A DNA stretch of 64,000 bases from Mycobacterium sp. MBM (GCA_021648845.1 JAKJHY010000008.1:1-64000), one strand, 5' to 3'. Counted from the first letter of the stretch, positions 47,975 to 58,666 are shown. Notes: a model not told the origin generated them from the sequence alone. Translations and numbers: made by a program.

Positions 47975-48534
47975 GTGATGGTTCCCTCGGTAAGGCTGTT
48001 CATGATGGCGTCGACGACCTGGTGTCGCGGTGTGTGGTCCTGCTTCATGGCCTCGTATCCCGACAGCAGCAGTGACCAGAACACGCGTCGTGACCATCCG
48101 GGCGGGTACTCCGGCTTGTCCGCGCTCGCGCGCGCGAGGATCTCGGCGATGGCCTCGTCGCCGGTATCGAGGTGGGCGGCCAGATCGGGGTCGGCCAGGA
48201 TGGTCGGCTCGGTATAGACGTAGAGCACGATCGGACCGAGGTCGAGTTGGCTTTCCACCACTCGGCGCAACGCGGCGTGAATGGGCCCGCTGGTGGGATC
48301 GGCCGCCTCGATGGCCGCGTTGCTGGCGGCGTGCACGTGCAGGGCGACCGCGCGGAGCAGGTCGCTGCGTTCGGGGAAATGCCGGTGCAGTGTGCTGCGC
48401 CCGACACCGGCCACCTCGGCGATATCGGACAGCGTCGCCGCCGGATTGTCGGTGATCACCGAGATCGCGGCCTCGATGATGGCGCGCCGGGTGCGTGCGC
48501 GCGCACCCGTTTCGCCCACGTCAAGAACGCTCAT
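47971..48534 (-). CDS. lfrR: TetR-family repressor of the efflux pump (LfrR-like)
   Basis: 187 residues from ATG 48534. It is closely similar in pattern to LfrR of M. smegmatis: ARARTRRAIIEAA, AGVGRSTLHRHFPERSDLLRA, LRRVVESQLDLGPIVLYVY, EYPPGWSRRVFW. LfrR represses lfrA and is released by cationic dyes. It is cotranscribed with lfrA and preceded by a strong inverted repeat. Confidence 0.9.
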   Translation of the reverse strand: MSVLDVGETGARARTRRAIIEAAISVITDNPAATLSDIAEVAGVGRSTLHRHFPERSDLLRAVALHVHAASNAAIEAADPTSGPIHAALRRVVESQLDLGPIVLYVYTEPTILADPDLAAHLDTGDEAIAEILARASADKPEYPPGWSRRVFWSLLLSGYEAMKQDHTPRHQVVDAIMNSLTEGTIT

Positions 48535-48558
48535 GTCGCTAACGGTATCACTACTATC

Positions 48559-48588
48559 CCAAAATGGGACAATCATGTCCCGTTTTGG
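48559..48588. promoter_or_regulatory. LfrR operator
   Basis: Arms CCAAAATGGGACA (48559-48571) and TGTCCCGTTTTGG (48576-48588) with a 4-base spacer and one mismatch, about 25 bases upstream of the lfrR start. Each arm also contains a smaller repeat (TCCCA-AAA-TGGGA), so two dimers may bind, as known for TetR regulators of this kind. Confidence 0.75.
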
Positions 48589-48589
48589 T

Positions 48590-49354
48590 TCAGTGGGGTG
48601 GTCGGACCTGGAGCCGGGTCAACTCGCGCCGGTGGCGTTCGGCGAGCACCGCGGCCAGCACACGTTCCAGCGGTGCCCCCGGCGGGGGCGGAGGTGCGAT
48701 CCGGGGCAGCACATCGCCGGCGATACGCTGCCCCATCTGCGCCCGCATCCCCGGCTCCAGCTGGCCGGCCCGGGACAGGAACTGCCGCGCCGTCTCGGCC
48801 TGCTCGGCGCCCAGACCGGACAGCTGCAACGTCGAGGCCCACCACGCCAGCTCGGGCGGCATCATCGGCGGCGGGTTCAGCTTCGGTGCGCGCTCGCTGA
48901 TCACCATCGTGCCGGCGAACACATCGCCAAGACGTTTGCCCCGCGGTGAGAGCATGCTGCAGATCACCGCGGGACCCCCGGTCAGCATCCAGATCTCGAT
49001 GACACTGGCCAGCGCGCGAAACACCGCCTGCCGCAACCGTTCCGGCCCACCGTCATCGGAGACCACCCGCAGGCCCAAGGCCATCTTTCCCAGCGATCTG
49101 CCGCGGGTGGCGGTTTCGAACGCCACCGGATATCCGACCAGGACCGCCACCATGACGATGAGCAGCACCGCCGCCGAAAGGGCCGAGTCCAACTCCGGCA
49201 CCGTCAGCGCCCACACCATCGCCAGTACGCCGTAGCCGGTGGCCATCACCGTCACGTCGATGAGGGCCGCGGCGGCGCGCACCGGTAGCTGGGCGATCGG
49301 CACGTCGAGCTGTACGGCATCACCGGTCACCACCGGTTCTGGCTGGAAGACCAT
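48590..49354 (-). CDS. RDD-family membrane protein (Rv3695-like)
   Basis: 254 residues from ATG 49354. Three membrane helices within ~15-160 with the RDD hallmarks: VRAAAALIDVTVM (R and D in TM1) and FETATRGRSLGKMALGLRVV. The C-terminal ~100 residues are cytosolic and helical. It is divergent from the SpoIIM-like gene with a 28-base gap. RDD and SpoIIM genes accompany the MoxR2/DUF58 block in many Actinobacteria; a transport or stress role is suspected. Confidence 0.82.
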   Translation of the reverse strand: MVFQPEPVVTGDAVQLDVPIAQLPVRAAAALIDVTVMATGYGVLAMVWALTVPELDSALSAAVLLIVMVAVLVGYPVAFETATRGRSLGKMALGLRVVSDDGGPERLRQAVFRALASVIEIWMLTGGPAVICSMLSPRGKRLGDVFAGTMVISERAPKLNPPPMMPPELAWWASTLQLSGLGAEQAETARQFLSRAGQLEPGMRAQMGQRIAGDVLPRIAPPPPPGAPLERVLAAVLAERHRRELTRLQVRPPH

Positions 49355-49382
49355 GAGGACAAACGCTACTAGGATCGCAAGC

Positions 49383-50375
49383 GTGGATGTCGACGCGTTC
49401 GTGCTCGCCCACAGCCCCACCTGGGATCGACTGGAGCAGTTGGTCAAACGCCGCCGCACGTTGACCGGGGCCGAGGTCGACGAACTGGTCGACCTGTATC
49501 AGCGGGTCTCCACCCATCTTTCGATGGTGCGCAGCGCAACCGGCGATGCCGTCCTGGTCGGCAGGCTGTCGGGTCTGGTCGCACGGGCGCGCGCCGCCGT
49601 CACCGGTGCGCACGCGCCGCTGAGCCGCGAATTCGTCCGGTTCTGGACCGTGTCGTTCCCGGTCGTGGCCTACGAAAGCCGGCGCTGGTGGCTGGCATCG
49701 GCGCTGAGCTTTTTGGCCGTCGCGATCATCATCGGATTCTGGGTGGCCGGTAGCCCCGAGGTGCGCGCCACCCTGGGCACCCCGGCCGAGCTGGAGCAGC
49801 TGATCAACCACGACTTCGAGTCGTACTACAGCGAGAATCCGGCCGGGTCCTTCGCGCTGAGAGTGTGGGTCAACAACGCCTGGGTGGCCGCCCAGTGCAT
49901 CGGGTTCGCCATCCTGCTGGGCCTGCCGATCCCGTGGGTGTTGTTCCAGAACGCCGCCAACGTCGGGGTATCGGGTGGCCTGATGTTCGGCGCCGGCAAG
50001 GGTGATCTGTTCCTGGGCCTGCTCACCCCGCACGGACTGCTGGAGCTGACGGCGGTGTTCCTTGCGGCGGCGGCCGGTATGCGGCTGGGCTGGTCGGTGA
50101 TCGCGCCCGGGGACCGGCCCCGCGGGCAGGTGCTGGCCGAACGGGGGCGCGCCGTCATCTCGGTGGCCGGCGGGCTGGTGGTGGTGCTGCTGGTCTCCGG
50201 CCTGATCGAAGCCCTGGTGACACCGTCGCCGTTGCCGACGTACGCCCGGATCGCGGTCGGGGTCACCGCCGAGGTCGCCTTCATCGCCTATGTGCTGTAC
50301 TTCGGGCGCAAGGCCGCGCGCGCGGGCGAGACCGGTGATATCGCGGATGCACCGGATGTGGCGCCCACCGCCTAA
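49383..50375 (+). CDS. SpoIIM/stage II sporulation-M family membrane protein (Rv3694c-like)
   Basis: 330 residues from GTG 49383, the same length as Rv3694c. The N-terminal ~110 residues are cytosolic (DAFVLAHSPTWDRLEQLV), followed by about six membrane helices; NNAWVAAQCIGFAILLG and LLTPHGLLELTAVFLAAAAG are family motifs. Mycobacteria do not form classic endospores, so the role is in the envelope rather than sporulation. Its stop overlaps the stop of the convergent DUF58 gene by four bases. Confidence 0.88.
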   Translation: MDVDAFVLAHSPTWDRLEQLVKRRRTLTGAEVDELVDLYQRVSTHLSMVRSATGDAVLVGRLSGLVARARAAVTGAHAPLSREFVRFWTVSFPVVAYESRRWWLASALSFLAVAIIIGFWVAGSPEVRATLGTPAELEQLINHDFESYYSENPAGSFALRVWVNNAWVAAQCIGFAILLGLPIPWVLFQNAANVGVSGGLMFGAGKGDLFLGLLTPHGLLELTAVFLAAAAGMRLGWSVIAPGDRPRGQVLAERGRAVISVAGGLVVVLLVSGLIEALVTPSPLPTYARIAVGVTAEVAFIAYVLYFGRKAARAGETGDIADAPDVAPTA

Positions 50376-51690
50376 AGCCTGCCGGCCGCCTTGAGGCCCA
50401 GATAGTGATCGGCCAGCGCGGGTGCGAGGCGCTCGGGGAGGGCATCGATGACACCGACACCGTGGGTGCGCAGCCGGGCGGCGGTCGCGTGCCGGTCATT
50501 GCGCGATCTCTCGGCCGCCGCGGCGTCATACACCTGCGCCACATCGGAGCGCCCGGCGGCCAGCGCGTCGACCCGCGGATCGGACACGGCCGCCACCAAC
50601 ACCTGATGTTTCGCCGACAGTCGGGCCACGACGCTCATCAGGCCCTCGTCCACCGCGGAGGCGTTCAGGTCGGTGAGTAGGACAACCAGGGCCCGGCGGC
50701 GCACCCGGCGCTGGACCGCGGCGACCATTGCGGTGGCGTCGGACTCCACGAGAGCGGGGTGCAGCGGCGCCATCGCCGCCACCAACTGGGCGAGCAGGTT
50801 GCGTCGGGACGCGTTGAACACCGCGGCCCGGGTGCTTCGGTCGTGGGCGAGGAAATCCACGTGGTCGCCGGCTCGGGCGGCCAGCGCGGCCAGCAACAGC
50901 GCCGCGTCCATCGACCAGTCCAGCCGTGGCCAGCCGGCCGGATCCGCGGACAACGGATCGACGCCGATCCGGCCCGCCGACGTCCTGCCGGTGTCGAGCA
51001 CGATGACCACGCGCCGGTCGCGCTCGGGACGCCAGGTGCGTACCACCACATCGGCTCGGCGGGCGGTGGCGCGCCAGTCGATGGAGCGCACATCGTCACC
51101 GTCGACATACTCGCGCAGCGAGTCGAACTCGGTGCCCTGCCCGCGGATCAGCACCGGCACCATACCGTCGAGTTCGCGCAGTTTGGCCAGCCGGGACGGC
51201 AGGTGCTTGCGGGACAGGAACGGCGGCAGGATGCGTACCTCCCACGGCGCCGGATGGGAGTGTTGACGCCCGGCCAGCCCCAGCGGACCGAGGGAGCGCA
51301 CGGTGACCTGAGCGCCGCGCAGGTCGCCGCGTCGCAGCGGCGACAGGAGGGTGTCCAGTCGGGCCCGCCCGCCGCCCGGGATATGCAGTGGCGCACTGCG
51401 GGGCCGCGCGCGGGCGCTCGGGGCCCAGGCATCCCGGATCTCCCCGTGTAGCCGCCGGGCACCCGGATTGTGCACCGCCACGACGATGCCGACGGGTTGT
51501 CCCAACCGTGCCGACGTGACCCCCGAGCGGGTCACGATCAGCCGGCGCGGGCTGGCGGCCAGGACGGTGTCGATGCACAGCAACGCGCCGATTACCACCG
51601 CCACGATGACAAAAGTCGTTGCCGGCCATGGTGATACGGCGATCGGAAGGACGCCGATCAGCGCGAGTAGGCCGGCCCGGCCGGTCAGGA

Positions 51691-51694
<4 letters not shown>
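50372..51694 (-). CDS. DUF58 protein (Rv3693-like)
   Basis: 440 residues, as Rv3693, from GTG 51694 that overlaps the moxR2 stop (GTGA). Two membrane helices at the N-terminus (~5-45), a beta-rich region, then the DUF58 signature GTEFDSLREYVDGDDVRSIDWRATAR around 190-215 (as shorter motifs) and a VWA-like C-terminal half with VVIVLDTGRTSAG. It is the usual partner of MoxR ATPases. Confidence 0.92.
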
Positions 51695-52652
<958 letters not shown>

Positions 52653-52656
<4 letters not shown>

Positions 52657-53756
52657 GACTGGGTGACCTGCCTTTCGAGATCGTCGAGGTGGTGGGCGAG
52701 TTCGAGAAGTTCGGCGTCGGTGCGCGGGGCGGGCCCGAAGAGCACGGCGCCGCAGTCACCGCCGATGCGTTGGGTGAGAGCCGCTGTCACCACCGAGGGC
52801 GACGGGTTGGGTCCGAGCCCGAGGCGGGGAAGCAGCCGGGCCCTGGTCGCGGTGCGCAGTGCTTCGGCGGCGCGGTCCCTGGCGCGGTGCGCGCGGTAGA
52901 GCCGGGCCCGGCCCTCCACCGTCTCCGAGGCCCGCACCACGACCGGAAGCTGCTCGACGACAAGCGGTCCCAGCCGGCGTCCGCGCCACCATGCGACCAG
53001 CGCCACCGCCAGGCACAACTGCAGCACCATCCAACCGAGCTGACGAGGAGCCAGGTCCAGCAGGGATGCCTGCCCGGAGGATTCGCCCTCGAATCGTTGT
53101 GGCGCGTACCAGATCACCCGGTCGTGGGTGCCCGCCAGGTTCATCGCCAGTGCCGCGCTGCCATGGCCGAGTAGGCCGGCGTTGGTCATGAAATCCGAGC
53201 TGCCGACGACGGTGGTGGTGCGCCCGGATTCGGTATAGCGCACCAGCACGCCGTCATAGCAGCGGGTGAGCGGTGTCTCGCCGTCGCCGCGGTAGCTCTC
53301 GCTGATGCCGAACTGCACATCGCCGGAGGTGACGGCCTCGCGCATATCGCATTGCGGCTGGCCGCCAAACTGCACCGAGCCGTCGGGCCGGATCGGTGGT
53401 GCCAGCCGTTCCCGCGTGCGTCCGGCCGGCGCGACCAACAACCGGTCACCCGGCAGTGCGGCCAACGTGTCCAGGCCGTCATCGTCGATCAGGAAAAAGG
53501 TCTGTGCGACGAGGGTCAGCGTGTCGTGGCGAGCCGCCGCCGCGACGGCGTCGAGGTCCTCGGCGACGATGACGTCGACACCGTGTTGCCGCAGCAGCGT
53601 GACCAACGCGTGGGCGCCGTCGGGTGAGGTCGAGGCGGCCTCCAACAACCCGCCCGGTCGCGGGGCGGTCAGATAGGTGGTGAGCACGGAGACCGCGACG
53701 ATCACCAGTAGCGCCAGGGCGACCCAGCGTGCGGTGCGCAACCGCTGCTTTGTCAC
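52653..53756 (-). CDS. DUF4350 membrane protein (Rv3691-like)
   Basis: 367 residues from GTG 53756, which overlaps the previous stop. N-terminal membrane helix (WVALALLVIVAVSVLTTYL), a periplasmic domain with a glutamine-amidotransferase-like fold (~40-220), a second membrane helix at ~245 (LGWMVLQLCLAVALVAWW) and a cytosolic helical tail. DUF4350 genes accompany MoxR-DUF58 in many bacteria. Enzymatic residues are not evident. Confidence 0.85.
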
Positions 53757-54352
53757 GGTGTCACCGCCATGGACAGCCTGCGGTCCAGCTCGGCGATTCG
53801 CCGGTACTCGGCCTCGGTGCCGCTCCGTGCGCCGTAGGTCACTGCATTGAAAATGTCGGCAGCCGCATGGAATTCGGATTGCAGATCGGGCCGGGCCGCA
53901 CCGGCGTCGCGGGCCAGTTCGGTCGCGGTGCGCCCGGGCACCTGGTCCAGGATGCTCGCCTGTTCGAGCTCGCGTGCCACCGCGCGCAGCCGGTGGCCGA
54001 TAGCCGCGGCCCAATCACCTTGCGCGGCAGCCTGTTCCGACTCGGCGCGGTGCTGGTCGGCGGTGAGCTGGCCGGCTGCGAACAGGCCCCCGATCGATTC
54101 GGGGTCGGTGCGCATGGTGCGCCGCGCGATCCGGATCACCACGAAGCCGGCCAGGGCGAGCAAGGTGAGCAGCAGTGCGAGCAGAATCCACTTACCCGGC
54201 AGCCACGAGCCGTCGGTGAACACCTTGTAGAGGATGTCGTCGAGCCACGTCAGCAGCTGATCGGTCAACGAGGGCCGCGGATAGCTCGGCTTGGCGAGTT
54301 CGCGTTGCGCAGCATCGTGCGCGGCGTCGCTGTCGATGTTGAGACCGGTCAC
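53753..54352 (-). CDS. DUF4129 membrane protein (Rv3690-like)
   Basis: 199 residues from GTG 54352. One membrane helix (~52-75, WILLALLLTLLALAGFVVI) and a C-terminal DUF4129 domain (~95-190: AAIGHRLRAVARELEQASIL, TATELARDAG, FNAVTYGARSGTEAEYRRI), usually linked with transglutaminase-like proteins or MoxR operons. Separated by a single base from the upstream stop. Confidence 0.85.
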   Translation of the reverse strand: MTGLNIDSDAAHDAAQRELAKPSYPRPSLTDQLLTWLDDILYKVFTDGSWLPGKWILLALLLTLLALAGFVVIRIARRTMRTDPESIGGLFAAGQLTADQHRAESEQAAAQGDWAAAIGHRLRAVARELEQASILDQVPGRTATELARDAGAARPDLQSEFHAAADIFNAVTYGARSGTEAEYRRIAELDRRLSMAVTP

Positions 54353-54353
54353 G

Positions 54354-55388
54354 TCAGGCCCGGCGGGTCAGCCACAGATGGTCGGTGGAATCGGCGGGCG
54401 ATGCCGGGGCCAGCCCGGCGCCGGTCTGCAGCACCAGATCGAACGCCTCGGCGCGGATTCGGCGGTCGGTGTACTGCAGCACCACCACCCCGGCGGTGAA
54501 CGGCGCGGTGAGAATTTGTCCGATCGCGCTGCCGATGGCGGCCAAGGCCAGCCCGGCCAGTGCCGTGCCGGCGGTGTTGCCCATGATGATCAGGGCCTGG
54601 GATCCGAGGCTGAACGGCATGGCGACGGCGCCGGAGATCAGTCCGGCCACCAGCACGGCCAGCAATCGGATACCGAACACCCGCCAGAAGTCGTTGCGCA
54701 CCAAGGCGAAGGACCGCTCGATGGCCGCGATGACGGGCAGCCGCTCCAGCACGATCAGGGTGGGTGCGAAGCTGAGCTTGGTGAACAGGAACGCCAGCGC
54801 CACCAGCGATGCGAGCACCAGCGGGAAACCCACGGCGAATGCGAACCAGCCGTTGAGGGCAACTGCCACGACGGTGATCACTCCCGCGACCGCCGCCACC
54901 AGCAGAAGGGCGCCGAGTGCTTCCAATGCGGTGTAGCCCAGCAGGGCCGGCAGCCGGCCCTTCACCCGCTGCCAGGCCTCGCCGATGGTGATGGCGGAGC
55001 CGAACACCGCCCGGCCCACGATGACGGTGAGCAGTCCGCTGAGCAGGATCATCGAGATCCAGGTGGCCAGACCACCGGCCAGGCCGCCGAGCACGGATCC
55101 GACCAGGATGGAGATATCGGGGTCCGGGCCGGTGAGCTCCGGTGGTTCCAGGATGCCGCTGGTGGCCAGGGGTCCGAACTGCAGCAGCAGCGCCAGCAGT
55201 TGGGCGATGAGAACCACGATGGTGGTCACCCCGAGGGTGGTCTTGGGGTTGGCCCGGATGTAGCCGAACGCGCCGTTGAAGATATCGGTCAGGGTCAGTG
55301 GGCGCAGCGCGATGATGCCGGGCCTGAGCGGAGGATAGTAGGGCGGCGGGGGATAGTACGAGTGGTACCCGCCGGCATCGCTACTCAT
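54354..55388 (-). CDS. multi-pass membrane protein (Rv3689-like)
   Basis: 344 residues. Tyr/Pro-rich N-terminus (YHSYYPPPPYYPPLRPG), then about six long membrane helices separated by short loops and a cytosolic end. The pattern TLTDIFNGAFGYIRANPKTTLGVT is shared by the family that includes the membrane domain of glycerophosphodiesterases. First gene of the minus-strand block with the DUF4129 gene. About 100 residues shorter than Rv3689. Confidence 0.8.
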   Translation of the reverse strand: MSSDAGGYHSYYPPPPYYPPLRPGIIALRPLTLTDIFNGAFGYIRANPKTTLGVTTIVVLIAQLLALLLQFGPLATSGILEPPELTGPDPDISILVGSVLGGLAGGLATWISMILLSGLLTVIVGRAVFGSAITIGEAWQRVKGRLPALLGYTALEALGALLLVAAVAGVITVVAVALNGWFAFAVGFPLVLASLVALAFLFTKLSFAPTLIVLERLPVIAAIERSFALVRNDFWRVFGIRLLAVLVAGLISGAVAMPFSLGSQALIIMGNTAGTALAGLALAAIGSAIGQILTAPFTAGVVVLQYTDRRIRAEAFDLVLQTGAGLAPASPADSTDHLWLTRRA

Positions 55389-55422
55389 GGCTCCATCCTG
55401 TCATTGGCGTAGCGTCGCAGCC

Positions 55423-55887
55423 ATGGCGGAATTGAAGGACAGGTTGCGGGGCGACCTGACGGCGGCGATGAAGGCACAGGACAAGCTGCGCACCGCGACC
55501 CTGCGCATGTTGCTGGCATCGATCCAGTCCGAGGAGGTGTCGGGTAAACAGGCCCGCGAACTGTCCGACGAGGATGTGCTCAAGGTGTTGGCGCGGGAGG
55601 CGAAAAAGCGCGGCGAGGCGGCCGAGATCTACACCCAGAACGGACGCGGCGAACTGGCGGCCAATGAACACGCCGAGGCCCGCATCATCGACGAGTACCT
55701 GCCCACCCCGTTGACCGACGCCGAGTTGGCGGATGTGGTGGACACCGCGCTGGCGCAGGTTGCCGAGGAACTCGGTGAGCGACCCGGCGTGCGGCAGATG
55801 GGTCAGGTGATGAAGGCGGCCAACGCGATCGCGGCCGGAAAGGCCGACGGGGCGCGGTTATCCGCGGCGGTGAAGGCTCGCCTGTAG
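55423..55887 (+). CDS. GatB/YqeY-domain protein (Rv3688c-like)
   Basis: 154 residues from ATG 55423, as Rv3688c. The YqeY fold, related to the tail of GatB, binds RNA in tRNA amidotransferase; the single-domain form has no settled role. Visible motifs: MAELKDRLRGDLTAAMKAQDK, QSEEVSGKQARELSDEDVLKVL (as shorter motifs) and LPTPLTDAEL. Divergent from the membrane protein with a 34-base gap; overlaps the end of the next gene by 30 bases, convergent. Confidence 0.93.
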   Translation: MAELKDRLRGDLTAAMKAQDKLRTATLRMLLASIQSEEVSGKQARELSDEDVLKVLAREAKKRGEAAEIYTQNGRGELAANEHAEARIIDEYLPTPLTDAELADVVDTALAQVAEELGERPGVRQMGQVMKAANAIAAGKADGARLSAAVKARL

Positions 55888-56103
55888 TTCGATCCGGGCA
55901 CGTCGTTCGACAAGCAGGGCGACATAGTCGCGGACGGTGCTGGCGATGAAGTGCTTGTGTGCCGCGGCGACGGTTTGGGTGACCTGCTCCGCGGGAACCT
56001 CGGCGAAGCGTTTCATCAGGCGGCTTTCGACGCTCGCGATCTGTTCGTCCTCATCGATCTTCAGCACCGGCCGATCCTCGTTGACCGTCCCCGCGTCGGT
56101 CAA
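55858..56103 (-). CDS. small three-helix protein
   Basis: 81 residues from TTG 56103; no ATG or GTG start is available at a sensible position. Composition and pattern (VESRLMKRFAEVPAEQVTQTVAAAHKHF, then VRDYVALLVERRAR) match the small three-helix-bundle proteins abundant in mycobacteria, which often carry conserved RDYVPLLVER-like helices. Function unknown. Overlaps the YqeY gene end by 30 bases. Confidence 0.65.
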   Translation of the reverse strand: MTDAGTVNEDRPVLKIDEDEQIASVESRLMKRFAEVPAEQVTQTVAAAHKHFIASTVRDYVALLVERRARIELQASLHRRG

Positions 56104-56124
56104 CTCGGCACGGCGAGTCTTTGC

Positions 56125-56910
56125 TCACAGCCGCCAGAGTGCCTGCTGGCCGGTGTTGGCGATGAGCGATCCCGAGCTGTCGTACAGTCCGCCGGCGACC
56201 AGTCCGCGGGAGTGGCTGTTGCCCAGCGAGTCGACCTCGTAGCGGTGCCAGGCGTCGGGGATGAACGGACGGTGAAACCACACCGAGTGATCGAGGCTGG
56301 CGGCATAGCCGACGTTCTCGGCGACCGGTGTGCCCGGTGGGCGGGCGGCAGGCACCGGTCCGAGATCGGACATGAAGGTGAGCGTGCAGGCCCGGATGAG
56401 GGGGTCGTCCTCGATCTCGTCGCGGGTGCGGATCCAGAACGGCGGCACCGCGAACCGTGAGTCGTCGTCGGGATTGCAGCGCAGCTCGAAGCGATCCACC
56501 ACATCGAGGTCGGGTTTCTTCGGCACGGCATCGTCCAATTCGATGCTGGGGGCTCGCGGCGGGAACCAGTCCGCGCCCGGCTCGTCGACCTGGAAGGACG
56601 CGATCATCTCCAGGATCACCTTGCCCTGCTGGCGGGCGGTCACCCGGCGGGTGTCAAAGGAACGGCCGTCGCGGGTGCGTTCGACCTGCAGTTCGACATC
56701 CACTCCGTGCTGGCCACCGCGCACGAAGTAGGCGTGCAGCGATTGCGGGTGCTTGTCCGGATCGACGGTCGCCCCGGCGGCGCCCAGCGACTGGGCGGCG
56801 ATCAATCCGCCGAACAGTCGTGACCCCGGCCCGCTCCACTGCGGCGCGAGGAACACGTCACCGTCGCGGTCGAAATCGAGCAGTGCGGCGATCCAGCTCT
56901 TGGCGGCCAT
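56125..56910 (-). CDS. acyl-CoA thioesterase II (TesB-like, double hot-dog)
   Basis: 261 residues with two hot-dog domains: the first has RLFGGLIAAQSLGAAG and LHAYFVRGG, the second the catalytic DHSVWFHRPF followed by NSHSRGLVAGGLYDSSG. It hydrolyses acyl-CoA to free acid and CoA. No operon partner is evident; the next gene upstream is the aldehyde dehydrogenase in a different direction sense only by distance (60 bases between). Confidence 0.9.
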   Translation of the reverse strand: MAAKSWIAALLDFDRDGDVFLAPQWSGPGSRLFGGLIAAQSLGAAGATVDPDKHPQSLHAYFVRGGQHGVDVELQVERTRDGRSFDTRRVTARQQGKVILEMIASFQVDEPGADWFPPRAPSIELDDAVPKKPDLDVVDRFELRCNPDDDSRFAVPPFWIRTRDEIEDDPLIRACTLTFMSDLGPVPAARPPGTPVAENVGYAASLDHSVWFHRPFIPDAWHRYEVDSLGNSHSRGLVAGGLYDSSGSLIANTGQQALWRL

Positions 56911-56969
56911 CCTCGGACCGTATCAACCGCTTGGTTGGGCGGCGGAGGGCCCCGCGTCCGGCCCCGGTA

Positions 56970-58445
56970 CTACAGCTGTGCCCAGATGCTCTTCGTCTTC
57001 AGGTAGGCGTCGATGCCCTCGTAGCCGAACTCCTTGCCGATGCCGGACTGCTTGTATCCGCCGAACGGGACGTTGTGATCGAACGTCAGCTGGCAGTTCA
57101 GCCCGATCATGCCGGCCTGCAGGCGCTTGGCCAGACTGTGCGCGCGGGCCAGATTGCTGGTCCACACGGTGCCGGCCAGGCCGTAGCTGGTGTCGTTGGC
57201 CATGGCCACGGCCTCGTCGTCCTCATCGAAGGGCAGGATGGTGACCACCGGGCCGAAGATCTCCTCCTTATACAGGCGGCTGGTGGCGGGGTCGATCCCG
57301 GTGATGACGGTGGGCTTCACGAAATAACCCTTGCGGTCCAGCCGGTAGCCGCCGGAGACGATCTCGCCCTCGGTCTTGCCCTGCTCGACATAGCCCAGCA
57401 CGCGGTCGAGCTGCTTCTGGCTGACCAGTGGGCTGATCATGGCGCCCTCATCCCTGGGTCCGCCGAGCATGAGGTTGTCGCCGAGCGTGGAGATTCCGGT
57501 GACGACGCGGTCATAGACGCTGCGCTGCACGAAGACTCGCGAGCCGCAGACGCAGCCCTGACCGGAATGCACAAAGATGCCCATCGAGGCCATCAGGATC
57601 GCCATGTCCAGATCGGCATCCTCGTAGATCAGGACCGGGGACTTGCCGCCGAGTTCGAGGGTGACCTTCTTCAGATTGTCGGCCGAGTCCCGCATGATCT
57701 GCTTACCGACCTCGGTGGAGCCGGTGAAAGCGACCTTCTCCACGTCGGGATGCGCGGTGATCGCCGCGCCGGCGGTGGCGCCGTAGCCGATCACGAAGTT
57801 GGCCACCCCGTCGGGTACACCGGCCGCACGGATGAGCCGCTCCAGCAGCACCGCCGAGAGCGGGGTCTCCTCGGCGGGCTTGACCACGATGCTGCAGCCG
57901 GCGGCCAGCGCCGGGGCGATCTTGGCGCAGGCGTTGAACAGCGGGCCGTTCCAGGGATAGATCAGGCCGACGACGCCGTAGGGCTCTTTGGAGGTGTAGG
58001 CGTGCAGATTGGAGAAGTTGCTGTTGACGCCACCTTCCATCTGGACCTGGTAGCTGTTGCCGTTGAGCTTCGTGCACCACCCGGCGTAGTAGCGGAAGAA
58101 CTCCGCGCAGGTCGACACGATCATCGCGGCCTGGAACGGCGGCATCCCGGCGTCCAGTGACTCCAGTGCGGCGAACTCGTCGGCGTGCTCATCGATCAGG
58201 TCGCCGAGTTTCCACAACACCTTGGCGCGCTGGCGGGCCGGGATATCGGTCCACACCCCGGACAGATACGCCGCCTTGGCCTTCGCGACCGCGTCGTTGA
58301 CCGCCTCGACGCCGCAGTCGCGGAACTCGGTGATCTGCTCCTCGGTGGCGGGATCGATGACGGGGATGAGGTCCCCGGTCCCCGGGCGGTTGCACAGGTC
58401 GTCGATGACGCCTTGCAAAGCGGTGGCGGTGATCGTGGATGTCAT
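56970..58445 (-). CDS. aldehyde dehydrogenase
   Basis: 491 residues from ATG 58445. NAD(P)-binding AFTGSTEVGKQI, general base in LELGGKSP, nucleophile in GQGCVCGSR (the Cys of QGC), and EEIFGPVV near the end. It oxidises an aldehyde to acid; substrate unknown. A good promoter and an inverted repeat lie upstream. It could serve the alcohol-oxidation genes at 32-37 kb, but no direct evidence links them. Confidence 0.93.
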   Translation of the reverse strand: MTSTITATALQGVIDDLCNRPGTGDLIPVIDPATEEQITEFRDCGVEAVNDAVAKAKAAYLSGVWTDIPARQRAKVLWKLGDLIDEHADEFAALESLDAGMPPFQAAMIVSTCAEFFRYYAGWCTKLNGNSYQVQMEGGVNSNFSNLHAYTSKEPYGVVGLIYPWNGPLFNACAKIAPALAAGCSIVVKPAEETPLSAVLLERLIRAAGVPDGVANFVIGYGATAGAAITAHPDVEKVAFTGSTEVGKQIMRDSADNLKKVTLELGGKSPVLIYEDADLDMAILMASMGIFVHSGQGCVCGSRVFVQRSVYDRVVTGISTLGDNLMLGGPRDEGAMISPLVSQKQLDRVLGYVEQGKTEGEIVSGGYRLDRKGYFVKPTVITGIDPATSRLYKEEIFGPVVTILPFDEDDEAVAMANDTSYGLAGTVWTSNLARAHSLAKRLQAGMIGLNCQLTFDHNVPFGGYKQSGIGKEFGYEGIDAYLKTKSIWAQL

Positions 58446-58485
58446 CGGGAACCCTTCGTCGACTTTCGCAGCAATGCTGTGCACT

Positions 58486-58514
58486 TGCATAGCATTGTGG
58501 TCATGGCGGGTCAA
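58486..58514 (-). promoter_or_regulatory. promoter of the aldehyde dehydrogenase gene with overlapping inverted repeat
   Basis: On the minus strand TTGACC (58514-58509), exactly 17 bases, then TATGCA (58491-58486). The -10 region lies within AATGCT-N12-AGCATT (58495-58472), exact arms, a likely operator. Gives a leader of roughly 35 bases. Confidence 0.65.
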
Positions 58515-58666
58515 TAGCTGCCTGCAGGGCGCTGTCGGGTATGCGAAGACACGCAACCAGGTGCCGACATCGTTGGTCCGGAAGGGGTTCGGGCGGCGGG
58601 GTGCAGCGCAGTGGCCAACGGCACGCGGAGCTTTTGGTATGCGGGAACGAGGTCCGGCAATAGCGA

